This document shows positions 1 through 8,680 of a stretch of 64,000 nucleotides of DNA, piece by piece. The notes under the pieces are model-generated. The model was not told the DNA's origin, searched no databases, and saw nothing but the letters and a program-made list of their open reading frames with translations. Within the stretch, counting starts at the first letter, position 1. Every line of letters starts with the position of its first letter. Source of the stretch: Candidatus Thalassarchaeaceae archaeon (GTDB lineage Archaea; Thermoplasmatota; Poseidoniia; Poseidoniales; Thalassarchaeaceae). The position numbers and the translations under genes are program-made. Location: positions 40,500-104,499 of the forward strand of contig JAQXEZ010000020.1 of assembly GCA_029250605.1 (NCBI GenBank). Reading direction: 5' to 3'.

Positions 1-2
1 AT

Positions 3-65
3 GACTCGGTGGACAATCTACGCGATATTTTCGATAGCGTCAAAATACTCTCTAGGAAGCAGTAG
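3..65 (+). CDS. Possible C-terminal tail of a gene entering from the left edge
   Basis: From base 3 one frame stays open for 20 codons and ends in TAG at 63-65, five bases before the ATG of the next gene. Such tight spacing fits the packing of the rest of the window. The residues (about DSVDNLRDIFDSVKILSRKQ) look like a plausible helical C-terminus. Another frame, starting at the ATG at base 1, is also open to base 78, so the assignment is weak. No function can be given. Confidence 0.25.
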   Translation, partial: DSVDNLRDIFDSVKILSRKQ

Positions 66-70
66 TTCAG

Positions 71-721
71 ATGAGTAGCGAGAGCATTCTGGACGAGTTC
101 CTCGGAGAGCAGCCTAGGAGATCACACAAATCGCACCGTAACCTAGCGAAAATCATCCGAGAGGCATACCCAATAGGGGTCCCGGCGATGATTATGAAGT
201 CAAGCACAGATCGACTCGGTAGCTCCGCTGGGTACTCTTTCCACCTTGGCACGCCCGATGAAATCCTGAGGAGGGTCGCTTCGTGGCTAATTACCGAGGC
301 GGGGGAAGACCAACGGGTCTTATGGAAGCTGATACCACTTCTCTGGAAGAGGCACGGGAGGGAAGACGTCGCACTCTCGGCGTTGCTCCTAGCCAACTTG
401 GATAACGAGAGGGTCGGTGTCGATCCATGGGCGGTTCTAGCCTCCTCAATCAACTCCAGGGAGCCCGCCGAGGCTCTGCTTCTTAGCATCGAGGAGATTT
501 TTCGTGCGGGTCATGAGGGCCCAAGCGACGGGTTGCTGAAATCATGGTGCGAGGGGAGACTGGTAGAATCTCACCTAGCTCTCATTTCAGCATTTGCGGC
601 GATCAACGCTGACAGGGAGATAGGAAGTGATGTGATGGATCAACTTGTCATGGTGAAGGTACCCGATGGAGATTCTCTTCTAGGTAGGATTAGAGACAGA
701 GTGGCATCAGGAATACCATAG
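71..721 (+). CDS. Hypothetical protein, mostly helical, HEAT-like
   Basis: A 216-residue protein that I do not recognise. Residues about 90-115 (LWKLIPLLWKRHGREDVALS) have the look of a helical HEAT-type repeat, distantly like AlkD-type DNA-glycosylase scaffolds, but no catalytic signature is visible, so this is only a resemblance. No signal peptide or membrane segment is present, so it is probably cytoplasmic. It stops at 721; the frame used by the following small gene is open from 684 onward, so the two could be one gene broken by a frameshift. It precedes mobA on the same strand. Confidence 0.55.
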   Translation: MSSESILDEFLGEQPRRSHKSHRNLAKIIREAYPIGVPAMIMKSSTDRLGSSAGYSFHLGTPDEILRRVASWLITEAGEDQRVLWKLIPLLWKRHGREDVALSALLLANLDNERVGVDPWAVLASSINSREPAEALLLSIEEIFRAGHEGPSDGLLKSWCEGRLVESHLALISAFAAINADREIGSDVMDQLVMVKVPDGDSLLGRIRDRVASGIP

Positions 722-752
722 CACTAATTCATCGGTAGCCCCTCTGGCGGTC

Positions 753-962
753 ATGGTCGAGCGGTTACTGCCATCAGATGACCCAGTAGCAGAGGAAGTT
801 CTGGAGTGGACCATAAAGAGAGATGCCGAGGACATTACCCAACTAATGGAGTGGCTTGCAGAGACCTCTGCGAGAAAGGATAGGGAGATGCTTATCAACA
901 GAGCATTGGATCTGATGGAAGAGATCAATCACGCCTTGAGGCGCTTGGACGAGTTGAGGTAG
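753..962 (+). CDS. Small helical hypothetical protein
   Basis: A 69-residue, charged, strongly helical protein (ends EINHALRRLDELR). It starts at an ATG 31 bases after the previous stop and ends four bases before mobA, so it probably shares that transcript. Its frame is open upstream to base 684, overlapping the end of the preceding gene. It could therefore be the displaced C-terminus of that gene after a frameshift rather than an independent protein. No family was recognised. Confidence 0.45.
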   Translation: MVERLLPSDDPVAEEVLEWTIKRDAEDITQLMEWLAETSARKDREMLINRALDLMEEINHALRRLDELR

Positions 963-966
963 CAGG

Positions 967-1527
967 ATGCGTTCTCTGTTGCTAGCGGGAGGGAGGTCCT
1001 CCCGGATGGGCCGGGACAAAGCACTGGTAGAGGTCGAGGGGTCCACCATGATAGGGAGGGTGGCGATCTCACTCGCCGCTGCCAACCTAGAGCCGATTAG
1101 AATTGCAGTCGCACAACCCGAAGACGTTGAGGAATACGGCTCAGCCATTGGTCTCGATCTGGACATAGAGTGGGTTCTCGATTCGATGACTCACGCTGGA
1201 CCAATCGATGCGATAGAAGAGGCTCTCCTGGATCCGAAATGCGAAGATGGGGTTCTCCAACTGGCCACGGTGGACTATCCATGGATCTCGTCTGATGTGT
1301 TTCTCTCACTCCAAGAGGGGCTTGGAGAAGATGATTGCCTAATCATGCCCCATGATGGAGAGAGAGGCCATCCACTGCTATCTTTGATTCGCAACAAGGA
1401 AGTCCTCGAGATTATCGAAGGTGACAGGCGACCACTTCGGGTGCAGTTTGCAGAAGCCAAGCATTCGATACTCATGGAGGACCCGTCAATCCTTCTGAAT
1501 GTGAATACACCAGAAGACTTAGAGTGA
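967..1527 (+). CDS. mobA: Molybdenum cofactor guanylyltransferase MobA-like
   Basis: A 186-residue nucleotidyltransferase of the MobA family, which transfers GMP from GTP to molybdopterin-Mo to make the guanine dinucleotide cofactor. The N-terminus carries the diagnostic loop LLLAGGRSSRMGRDKA (residues 4-19). Asp72 followed by GP (78-79) and Asp103 in TVDYP match the family's nucleotide and Mg-binding positions. Length is normal. It starts five bases after the small upstream gene, and its last nine bases overlap the end of the convergent purN. moeA at 35.4-36.6 kb and a MOSC protein at 15.4 kb are possible partners. MobA, MocA and related sugar-nucleotide transferases share this fold, so the exact cofactor form is not certain. 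Confidence 0.85.
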   Translation: MRSLLLAGGRSSRMGRDKALVEVEGSTMIGRVAISLAAANLEPIRIAVAQPEDVEEYGSAIGLDLDIEWVLDSMTHAGPIDAIEEALLDPKCEDGVLQLATVDYPWISSDVFLSLQEGLGEDDCLIMPHDGERGHPLLSLIRNKEVLEIIEGDRRPLRVQFAEAKHSILMEDPSILLNVNTPEDLE

Positions 1528-2154
1528 GATCTGGCCAGTGCAGAGCAAATCGATTACTTCGGGATAGAGAACGTGCTCTACTAGCTTGACTCTCTCTTGT
1601 AGGGAGTCCTCGTCATCATCGGGCATCACTGGGACTTCCCTTTGTGCCAGGATGGGTCCGGAGTCTACTCCCTCGTCGACCAGATGCACTGTACATCCAG
1701 TCATTGTAACCCCTGCCGAGAGGACGTCGCGATGAGCATGGGCGCCAGGGAAATCTGGTAGCAATGAGGGGTGGACATTGACTATCCTACCCTTCCACCT
1801 GCTGACGAATGAAGGAGTCAGGATTCTCATGTAGCCGCTGAGGACTACCAGTTCCGCACCGGATGACTGGAGGTTGCTTTCCACAATTTCTTCATGAGCC
1901 AGACGACGTTCTGAGACTGGGTGTTCAGCGGGGACTGGAATTCCCTTGGACTCGATTCCAGATAGCCTCCCATGCTCGAGGCCCCCGGCACCTTCGCTGT
2001 CTGCCAGCACCAGCACCGTCCGATGACTGCGGGGCTCCTCCGCTTGGAATCTCAGCAGAGAGGCAAGACCGGACCCCCCTCCGGAAATCAGCACTGCTAA
2101 TCTGAGGGGGTCTTCAATGGAACCGATGCGGAGGGGTACGAAGGGAGTTCCCAT
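1519..2154 (-). CDS. purN: Phosphoribosylglycinamide formyltransferase PurN
   Basis: Cytosolic GAR transformylase, using 10-formyltetrahydrofolate to formylate GAR in step 3 of purine synthesis. The 211 residues include the N-terminal strand-loop ISGGGSGLASLL (23-34), the catalytic NVHPSLLP segment with Asn126 and His128, and Asp164 in the VDSGPI motif, matching the Asn-His-Asp triad of E. coli PurN. There is an N-terminal extension of about 16 residues, so an internal start is possible. It converges on mobA with a nine-base overlap and is divergent from the DUF454 gene 80 bases away. With purH, purL and purQ in the same window this indicates a folate-dependent purine pathway, not the PurT/PurP route of many archaea. 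Confidence 0.93.
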   Translation of the reverse strand: MGTPFVPLRIGSIEDPLRLAVLISGGGSGLASLLRFQAEEPRSHRTVLVLADSEGAGGLEHGRLSGIESKGIPVPAEHPVSERRLAHEEIVESNLQSSGAELVVLSGYMRILTPSFVSRWKGRIVNVHPSLLPDFPGAHAHRDVLSAGVTMTGCTVHLVDEGVDSGPILAQREVPVMPDDDEDSLQERVKLVEHVLYPEVIDLLCTGQISL

Positions 2155-2234
2155 GCTCGCGTGGTGGGGAGTTCTCGCTTGAGTCTTCGGAATGAAAATT
2201 AAAGCAGTGTATTCGTTGCGATAAGTCAGATTAC

Positions 2235-2726
2235 ATGGAGAGAATCGAGAGTCTTGACGAGATCATCGAGAGGTACTGTGTTTCTAGCAACCCGGTTCTC
2301 AGACGATTGTATTTCGGACTCGGATTGCTTTTTGTTGGGTTCGCCGTCATTGGAATCTGGGTCCCAGGGTGGCCTACAGTCTCTTGGGCGGTTCCAGCTG
2401 CCTTCCTATTCTCGTATTCGAGTGAGAGGATGTTCAGGTGGACAATGACAAATCGCTTCTTTGGCTCTGCAATGTTCGAGTACTATGCAACAGGGAAGAC
2501 CATACCTCAGCACGCAAAATCTGGTATTATTGCTCTGATCGCACTCATGTCCACTACTTCGGCGATTTTCGTTTGGTATGTTTCTACGTTGGGAGAAGGT
2601 AGTTTTTCGGATCCTTCTTCCTGGGACGGGGCAGACCCCGGTTTCGGTTCCATCACCATCATTCTCGTGGGTATCGTTGGCATGTGGTATATCGGTGCGA
2701 AAGTACGAACGAGGAAAATTGGCTAA
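2235..2726 (+). CDS. DUF454 (YbaN-like) integral membrane protein
   Basis: A 163-residue inner-membrane protein with two hydrophobic helices near residues 25-60 and two more near 95-115 and 135-155. The segment LGLLFVGFAVIGIWVPGWPT followed by FLFSYSSERMFRWTMTNRFFG matches the DUF454/YbaN pattern (glycines and prolines between helices, then an aromatic-basic stretch ending in FG). The family's function is not established. It reads divergently from purN and lies 45 bases upstream of the transsulfuration gene start used here. Confidence 0.7.
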   Translation: MERIESLDEIIERYCVSSNPVLRRLYFGLGLLFVGFAVIGIWVPGWPTVSWAVPAAFLFSYSSERMFRWTMTNRFFGSAMFEYYATGKTIPQHAKSGIIALIALMSTTSAIFVWYVSTLGEGSFSDPSSWDGADPGFGSITIILVGIVGMWYIGAKVRTRKIG

Positions 2727-2771
2727 CTGAAACTATTTTGCATGAGGCCAATACCCAGAGGTCAGAGTTAC

Positions 2772-3914
2772 ATGGATTTCGACACAATCTCAGTAAGAGG
2801 AAAAAGCAAGCCAGACCCAACAACAGGTGCGATAATCCCACCAATCTACCAGACTGCGACTTACGTGCTGGAGGAGATAGGGGTGGACAAGGGGTTCGAC
2901 TACACCAGATCTTCAAACCCAACAAGGCAGGACCTGGAGAATCACTTGGCGGCCCTGGAGGGCGGTAAGCATGGGATTGCGTTCTCCAGTGGGATGGCAA
3001 GTGCGGACAGTTGCATGAAGCTACTAAGCCAAGGAGATCATGTTGTTTGCTGCGATGACGTGTATGGTGGCACTGCAAGGCTGTTCAACAACCTCATGAC
3101 GAACTATGGTGTTGAGTTCACCTACGTAGACTCGCAGGTAGCTTCGAATGTCGAAGAAGCCATTCGTCCTGAAACGAAGATGGTCTGGGTAGAGACGCCG
3201 ACGAACCCCCTCCTGAAAGTCACAGACCTCGAAGCGGTGGGGAAGATCGCGAAGAGCCATGATCTTCTGTATGTGGTCGACACTACCTTCGCGACCCCCG
3301 TCTTCCTCCGGCCGTTGGAGTACGGAGCCGATTTGGTACTTCACAGCACGACCAAGTATCTGAGTGGCCACAACCAGATCATCGGTGGCGTAATCGTAAC
3401 CGATCGGACTGATCTCTTCGAGCGTCTGAAGTACATCCAGAAGAGTGTCGGCGCGGTTCCCAGCCCCTTCGATTGCTGGCTTGTGATAATGGGCCTCAAG
3501 ACCCTGCACCTAAGGATGCAGAGACACTGGGAGAATGCCGAGAAGATCGCAGCGTATCTGGAAGGGCATCCCAAGGTTTCGAAGGTGGTCTATCCCGGAT
3601 TGGAGTCCCACCCAATGCACGAAGTCGCGAAAGCCCAGATGAAGGGTTTCAGCGGAATGATTTCCTTCGAGCTGGAGGGTGGTCTGGAGGCTGGAAAGAA
3701 GTTGATGAATTCCGTCGAGTTGTGCCTCCTAGCTGAGAGCCTCGGAGCAGTTGAGACGATGATAACCCATCCCGCTACGATGACCCACGCCGAGGTCCCT
3801 CGGGAAGAGAGGCTCGCTAGGGGTTTCGAGGACGGGCTAGTGAGGCTATCAGTGGGGATAGAGGACCCCGATGACCTGATTGCCGATTTGGAGAAGGCAT
3901 TCGAGAAGGTGTGA
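2772..3914 (+). CDS. Cystathionine gamma-synthase/gamma-lyase family PLP enzyme
   Basis: Cys/Met-metabolism PLP enzyme of about 380 residues, normal length. Key elements counted from the first in-frame ATG at 2742: DYTRSSNPT (53-61, phosphate-binding Tyr and Arg of the neighbouring subunit), SSGMA (82-86), Asp180 in VVDTTFATP (pyridine-N contact), and the Schiff-base Lys205 in HSTTKYLSGH. I start at the second ATG (2772), because GAGGT lies about 12 bases upstream and the family usually begins just before the PDPTTGA segment; 2742 has no visible ribosome site. It ends one base before the convergent CBS-type gene, so together they could form a transsulfuration module. Whether it works as gamma-synthase, gamma-lyase or O-acylhomoserine sulfhydrylase cannot be decided by eye. 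Confidence 0.9.
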   Translation: MDFDTISVRGKSKPDPTTGAIIPPIYQTATYVLEEIGVDKGFDYTRSSNPTRQDLENHLAALEGGKHGIAFSSGMASADSCMKLLSQGDHVVCCDDVYGGTARLFNNLMTNYGVEFTYVDSQVASNVEEAIRPETKMVWVETPTNPLLKVTDLEAVGKIAKSHDLLYVVDTTFATPVFLRPLEYGADLVLHSTTKYLSGHNQIIGGVIVTDRTDLFERLKYIQKSVGAVPSPFDCWLVIMGLKTLHLRMQRHWENAEKIAAYLEGHPKVSKVVYPGLESHPMHEVAKAQMKGFSGMISFELEGGLEAGKKLMNSVELCLLAESLGAVETMITHPATMTHAEVPREERLARGFEDGLVRLSVGIEDPDDLIADLEKAFEKV

Positions 3915-4952
3915 TCATTCCCAATCGTCAGGTTCCCAACCGTTCTCCCTGAGCCAATCGTCGTTGTAGAACTTCGACAGGTATGGGTTGCCGGAGTCGG
4001 GAAGTACCGCGACCACCATCGCATCCTCACCGTTTTCCTCTGCCTTCTTGGCGATGTCTATTGCCACCTTTATCGATCCACCACATGACCCCCCGCAGAA
4101 CATTCCTTCCCTCCTGGCAAGTGCCCTCGCCCATTGGAAGCACTCGCCATCGTCCACCTGGTGAACCTCATCGATGACCGAGAAGTCGGTTGCAGCTGGG
4201 ATGAAATCCTCTCCGAAGCCCTCAACCTTGTACGTATGCGGCTCCCCCATGGTCCCCTCTTCGAACCATTGTTTGAGGATAGATCCGACAGCGTCTACAC
4301 CAACAATCGTGGGCGGAGCCGAGTCATTTGACTCGGCCATCTCCTTGAGTGCCTTGGAGGTGCCGGATATCGTCCCCCCCGTGCCCATCGTAGCCACGAA
4401 GTGTGTGATTCGCCCCTCGGTCTGTTCCCAAATCTCCGGCCCGGTTGAGAGATAGTGGGTCAATGGATTTGCCTCGTGCGAGTATTGGTCGGGATACCAT
4501 GCCCCTGGAATCTCTCGTGCCAGTCTGGCCGCTACCTCGTAGTAAGAACGGGGGTCCTCCTTCTCTACCGCGGTGGGACACACGTGGACCTCGGCCCCCA
4601 TGGCCCTGAGGAGGTCTATCTTCTCCTTGCTCATCTTGTCTGCCATGGTGAAGATGCATCGGTACCCCCTCTGTGCTGCAACCATCGCTAGGCCGATTCC
4701 GGTGTTGCCGGACGTCCCCTCCACAATCGTCCCACCTGGCTTCAGGAGGCCCTTCTCCTCGGCATCGAGAACCATCTGCAACCCGATTCTGTCCTTTATC
4801 GAGCCGCCTGGGTTGCACCTCTCTAGCTTGACCCAGACGGAGGACCTCTCCAGCCCCTCTGTGATTCTATTCAACCGAATCAGAGGGGTGTTGCCAATGG
4901 CTGAGACCAAGTCCTCATAGGCATTCGAACGAGGCCTGATGGGGTTGGTCAC
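3915..4952 (-). CDS. Cystathionine beta-synthase / cysteine synthase
   Basis: A 345-residue fold-type II PLP enzyme. Lys53 in NPGGSIKDR binds PLP, GTSGNTG (79-85) holds the substrate carboxylate, and MGTGGT (189-194) binds the cofactor phosphate. The pattern YPDQY followed by NPLTHYLSTGPEI is typical of cystathionine beta-synthases more than of bacterial CysK. No C-terminal CBS (Bateman) regulatory pair is present, since the protein ends soon after the catalytic core. The gene abuts the convergent transsulfuration gene at 3914/3915. A CysK-type or O-phosphoserine-using activity remains possible. Confidence 0.88.
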   Translation of the reverse strand: MTNPIRPRSNAYEDLVSAIGNTPLIRLNRITEGLERSSVWVKLERCNPGGSIKDRIGLQMVLDAEEKGLLKPGGTIVEGTSGNTGIGLAMVAAQRGYRCIFTMADKMSKEKIDLLRAMGAEVHVCPTAVEKEDPRSYYEVAARLAREIPGAWYPDQYSHEANPLTHYLSTGPEIWEQTEGRITHFVATMGTGGTISGTSKALKEMAESNDSAPPTIVGVDAVGSILKQWFEEGTMGEPHTYKVEGFGEDFIPAATDFSVIDEVHQVDDGECFQWARALARREGMFCGGSCGGSIKVAIDIAKKAEENGEDAMVVAVLPDSGNPYLSKFYNDDWLRENGWEPDDWE

Positions 4953-4988
4953 AATGGGGCATCGAGGCCCGCTGTATGATGGTTTTCA

Positions 4989-5375
4989 CTAAGGGTTTCG
5001 TGTGGAGCTGTAGTAGACCCAGCCAGCAATGGGGAGGCTCCAGAACGTCCCTCCTAGCAATCCTAGTAAAACCAATTTTGCAAGTGTTGTCAAATCTGAG
5101 TTTGGTGCTCCGAAAGATGCACCTAGGAGTGGTAAAATGAACGTCATTAAAGAGACTGCAATCAAGGCCTTAAGACTCGGGTCAAACCAACCCATGGATT
5201 GTGAGATTTTCTTTACTGAGAATGCAGAAATAAAAATCATCCCGATGAAGACGGCAATGGCCGCTCCAAACGAAGGTGGTTCAAGCCCGATCTTGATCAT
5301 AATCAGTGACACTAACGAGGCCAATACTGCTCCGGTCCCAGCACCGGCGACCAAAGTTTGTTTCCAGTCGATCAT
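4989..5375 (-). CDS. Small four-helix membrane protein, unknown
   Basis: A 128-residue protein made almost entirely of four hydrophobic segments (about residues 8-28, 35-53, 68-88 and 98-120), with short loops and no recognised family signature. The start MIDWKQ is preceded by a purine-rich GGTAGG. It is transcribed with purH (five bases downstream of purH's stop) and lies 36 bases upstream of the CBS-type gene on the same strand, so it may be cotranscribed with both. Confidence 0.6.
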   Translation of the reverse strand: MIDWKQTLVAGAGTGAVLASLVSLIMIKIGLEPPSFGAAIAVFIGMIFISAFSVKKISQSMGWFDPSLKALIAVSLMTFILPLLGASFGAPNSDLTTLAKLVLLGLLGGTFWSLPIAGWVYYSSTRNP

Positions 5376-5380
5376 CCTAC

Positions 5381-6964
5381 CTAGTGCCTGAAGAGCCTAG
5401 TCCCTGTAAATAGCATTGCCATCCCGAACTCATTGGCGGCCTCGATTACCTCGTCGTCGCGAATTGAGCCCCCCGGCTGGACTACACTAGTAATTCCGAT
5501 CTCGTTTGATTTATCGATACCGTCACGGAACGGGAAGAAGGCGTCTGATATCATCATGGATCCCTGCGCTCTGTCCCCGGCCCTCCTCGCAGCGATTCTC
5601 ACAGCCTCCACTCTGCTGGTCTGCCCTGGTCCCACACCAACCGTTGCGAATCCAGTTTCTGTCTTGCTGACCAGGATGATGGCGTTGGACTGGACTTCTG
5701 CTATGACTGAGGTTCCGAATCTCGCAAGTTTGAGTCCCTCTTCATCTAAGGACCTGGTGGTGACGGAACGTGCTTTCTCCCAGTCTATGCTGGGAGGCCC
5801 CTGTATCTGGGACAGCCACCCTCCTTGCACTTGTCGGATCTTTGGTTCCTCAGAGTATTCTCCAAACGGTTCCAGAGATATCATTCTGCGGTTCTTGCTC
5901 TCGGCGAGCAGATCCAATGCCTCGGGCTCATATCCAGGGGCGATAATGCATTCGAAGAAGTGCTTGCCGATTGCTTCTGCGGTCTCTTTGCCTACTACTC
6001 GATCGAACGCTATTACGCAACCGAACGCGCTCTCCGGATCGCTTGCCAGTGCGTTTTCCCACGCGGAAGCCTGACTCTCTGCAACCGCGGCACCACAGGG
6101 GTTTGTGTGCTTTATCACTACACAGGAGTGTGATGCGAAGTCACAAGTCTGAGTAAGGGAACGAGCGAGTCTGAGTGCGGCATCGAGATCGAGGTAGTTG
6201 TTGTAGGAAAGCGGCTTACCCCCATGTTGAACAGCCGCTGAGAGCCCTCTTGGGGCTCCAGAGTCTGGGAAGAATGAGGCTGGTTGGTGAGGATTCTCAC
6301 CATATCTCAATTCTCGACCCTCTCCGGTCGATGCGTGGATCCTATTGGGAATCCTGTTCTCGGAGAATCTGCGCCATAACTCATTTGAAACGGCGCTGTC
6401 ATACGCTGCCGTGGATTGGAATGCAGATAGGGCGAGTGCCTTTCTGATTTCCAGTCCTACCCCGGATGGTTTTCCATTGGATTCCGAAAGGGCGTCTAAG
6501 ACCATGGCGTACTGCTCCGGTGCTGTTACTATGATGACGTCTGCATGGTTCTTCGCTGCTGACCTAACCATGGTTGGGCCTCCGATGTCAATCATCTCGA
6601 TGAGTTCCTGTTCGCTCGCAGGGGGGTCTCTAGCAGCTGTGTCCTCGAAGGGGTACAGATTGACGCACACGAGGTCAATCCCGGCATAGCCAAGCTCGGA
6701 CAGAGTCTGCATGTCCTCGTCAGAATCGCGTCGGACAAGTATACCTCCATGAACGGCTGGATGGAGCGTTTTCACCCGGCCGTCAAAAATCTCCGGGTGT
6801 CCTGTGACCTCTGATACGTCTGTGACTTCGATTCCTGAGTCCCTGAGTCTCGAGGCGGTCCCCCCTGTGGAGAGTATCTCCCAATCCATCGAATTCAAAG
6901 ACGCGGCTAACTCCTCGATTCCTGTTTTGTCCCAGACGCTGATTAGCGCCCTAGGTCGCTCCAT
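5381..6964 (-). CDS. purH: Bifunctional AICAR transformylase / IMP cyclohydrolase PurH
   Basis: Catalyses the last two steps of IMP synthesis. The 527-residue length is standard. The N-terminal MGS-like cyclohydrolase domain (about 1-150) includes STGGTA (32-37), HPEIFDGRVKTLHP (56-69) and DLVCVNLYPF. The C-terminal transformylase domain has RYGENPHQ (220-227) and the catalytic Lys285-His286 pair in IKHTNPCGAA. Many archaea use PurP and a separate PurO instead, so the fused bacterial-type enzyme is informative about lineage. It lies on the minus strand between the thermosome gene and a small membrane protein. Confidence 0.95.
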   Translation of the reverse strand: MERPRALISVWDKTGIEELAASLNSMDWEILSTGGTASRLRDSGIEVTDVSEVTGHPEIFDGRVKTLHPAVHGGILVRRDSDEDMQTLSELGYAGIDLVCVNLYPFEDTAARDPPASEQELIEMIDIGGPTMVRSAAKNHADVIIVTAPEQYAMVLDALSESNGKPSGVGLEIRKALALSAFQSTAAYDSAVSNELWRRFSENRIPNRIHASTGEGRELRYGENPHQPASFFPDSGAPRGLSAAVQHGGKPLSYNNYLDLDAALRLARSLTQTCDFASHSCVVIKHTNPCGAAVAESQASAWENALASDPESAFGCVIAFDRVVGKETAEAIGKHFFECIIAPGYEPEALDLLAESKNRRMISLEPFGEYSEEPKIRQVQGGWLSQIQGPPSIDWEKARSVTTRSLDEEGLKLARFGTSVIAEVQSNAIILVSKTETGFATVGVGPGQTSRVEAVRIAARRAGDRAQGSMMISDAFFPFRDGIDKSNEIGITSVVQPGGSIRDDEVIEAANEFGMAMLFTGTRLFRH

Positions 6965-7006
6965 GACGAATGCGTGTGTGCGGGAGGCTTGAAGTTTCGC
7001 GGTTGG

Positions 7007-8572
7007 CTATTCGCCTCTCGCTGAAATGACCTGATCTATCCGCAGCATCCCCATTGCCGTCTCTGTGGCTGCTTCGAGAGAGTTCTCTATTACCGACCGA
7101 GGGTGCCAGACTCCGTCTACCTGCCAAATCTTCCCATCTTGGGAAATGCCGACCGGGGGTTCACTTAGCGAAGTGGATCTGAGCTCCAGAAGCCGGTCCA
7201 GTGGTTCGCCGCCAGCGTTCTCGACGAGGGTGGTCGGGATTGTCTCCATCGCCCTGGCGAATGCCTCCATTGCAAGCCGCTCCCTTCCTCCTTGGCTCTC
7301 AGCCGCTTCTCTAACCGCATGGGCAATACGGCTGTGTGTCGAACCTGCTCCTGGCAGCACGTCCTCTCCCAATGCCAATGAGGTTGCCCTCAGGGAGTCG
7401 TGAAGCCCTCTAATGACCTCCTCGGTTCCAGTCTCACCTGCTCCCCCAACCTCGATCGTGACGACGGATGGGTTCCGGCAACCCTCGATTCTGATCACGT
7501 CTTCCACCTCGTCGGTAGATTCCTTCCTGACCCATGAGGCGTGTCCACAGAATCCCAAGTCTGCCTCTTCGATGTCGAGGGGGTTTTCGACGATTCGTGA
7601 ACTAGTTGCTTCGGAAGCGTTCCTCAGCTCTGACGAGTCCAGCTTCTCCACGGCTAGGATACTGCTATCGCACAGCATGTGAAGGATGTCCTTGTCGATT
7701 TCTCCCGAGCATAGTACCACTCTGGCTCCTAACTCACTTATGCCATTGTAAATCTCCTGCTTTCTGTCACGCTCCGCTCCGATGAACGAGTCCAGATCGT
7801 CTGCATTGGTAATCTTCAATTCCGCGTCCCTGACCATTTCTCTGATCTTGATGTCCCCATCAAAGCAAACGACTTTCGCATCACGGATACCGTTCGGGAG
7901 GTCGTTCATCAGCACCCTCCTTCGAATAATTACCCCCCGGACCAAGCGAGTGTCCCTCGCTCCACCAGTTCCGGCCTTGAACATGGATACGTGTTGCGCA
8001 AGGGCCTCGCCCCGGTTCTCGAAGACCGTTTTTAGGGCCTCAACGATTAACGGGGAGAATACTTCGAGGGCAGATTCCGCCACCTTCCCTCGGAGTGAGG
8101 TTTCTGCAACTGCCAGGAGTTTGTCGTCGTCTGTTCCGGATGCGTCTTTCTCAATCTGTGAGACTGCTGCTTGTAGGGAGATTCCGTATCCCTCCACTAG
8201 AGTGAGGGGGTGCATTCCCTTTCTGAAGAGGTTGTTCGCCTCTATCAATAGTGACCCGCATAGCAGCATTCCAGTGGTGACCCCGTCCCCGCAATCCTCC
8301 TCCTGGGATTCCGCCATTGAGACCATCATTTTCGCCGCTGGGTGCCTCACCAATAGCTCAGCGACAATCTTCGCGCCGTCGTTAGTGACGGCCGTGGTCC
8401 CATCGGTCTTGTAGAGCATCTTGTCGAGTCCTCGAGGCCCATATGTAGGCTTCAGGAGGTCTGAGAAAACCCTAGCTGCTACGATTAGCTTCTCCTGGAC
8501 ATCAGTGCCACTAGTCACCTTGGTACTCTGGGAGGCGATTTCGACCCTCGGCTTGTCCGAACCCTCGCCCAT
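7007..8572 (-). CDS. Thermosome (group II chaperonin) subunit
   Basis: Subunit of the archaeal ATP-driven folding chamber. From the ATG at 8572 the protein has 521 residues, slightly shorter than usual. Seen: TYGPRGLDKML (43-53), VTNDGAKIV (62-70), the P-loop GDGVTT (95-100), the HDSL segment containing the catalytic Asp, and the C-terminal equatorial helix ending MGMLRIDQVIS. The usual GGGA nucleotide-pocket motif reads PGAGST here and the apical domain looks divergent. The open frame continues 31 codons upstream to 8665, but that extension is unlike the family, so I use 8572. It is divergent from a secreted protein with a 108-base promoter region between them. Confidence 0.92.
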   Translation of the reverse strand: MGEGSDKPRVEIASQSTKVTSGTDVQEKLIVAARVFSDLLKPTYGPRGLDKMLYKTDGTTAVTNDGAKIVAELLVRHPAAKMMVSMAESQEEDCGDGVTTGMLLCGSLLIEANNLFRKGMHPLTLVEGYGISLQAAVSQIEKDASGTDDDKLLAVAETSLRGKVAESALEVFSPLIVEALKTVFENRGEALAQHVSMFKAGTGGARDTRLVRGVIIRRRVLMNDLPNGIRDAKVVCFDGDIKIREMVRDAELKITNADDLDSFIGAERDRKQEIYNGISELGARVVLCSGEIDKDILHMLCDSSILAVEKLDSSELRNASEATSSRIVENPLDIEEADLGFCGHASWVRKESTDEVEDVIRIEGCRNPSVVTIEVGGAGETGTEEVIRGLHDSLRATSLALGEDVLPGAGSTHSRIAHAVREAAESQGGRERLAMEAFARAMETIPTTLVENAGGEPLDRLLELRSTSLSEPPVGISQDGKIWQVDGVWHPRSVIENSLEAATETAMGMLRIDQVISARGE

Positions 8573-8680
8573 GATTGCTTTCGGCGTGAGTGGCTGACAT
8601 GAATGCTTTGAGGGGGCAATTGGAAGAGTTAGATAGCAAACGATACGAATGTCTATGACGGTCACAAGTCAGGAAGATTC

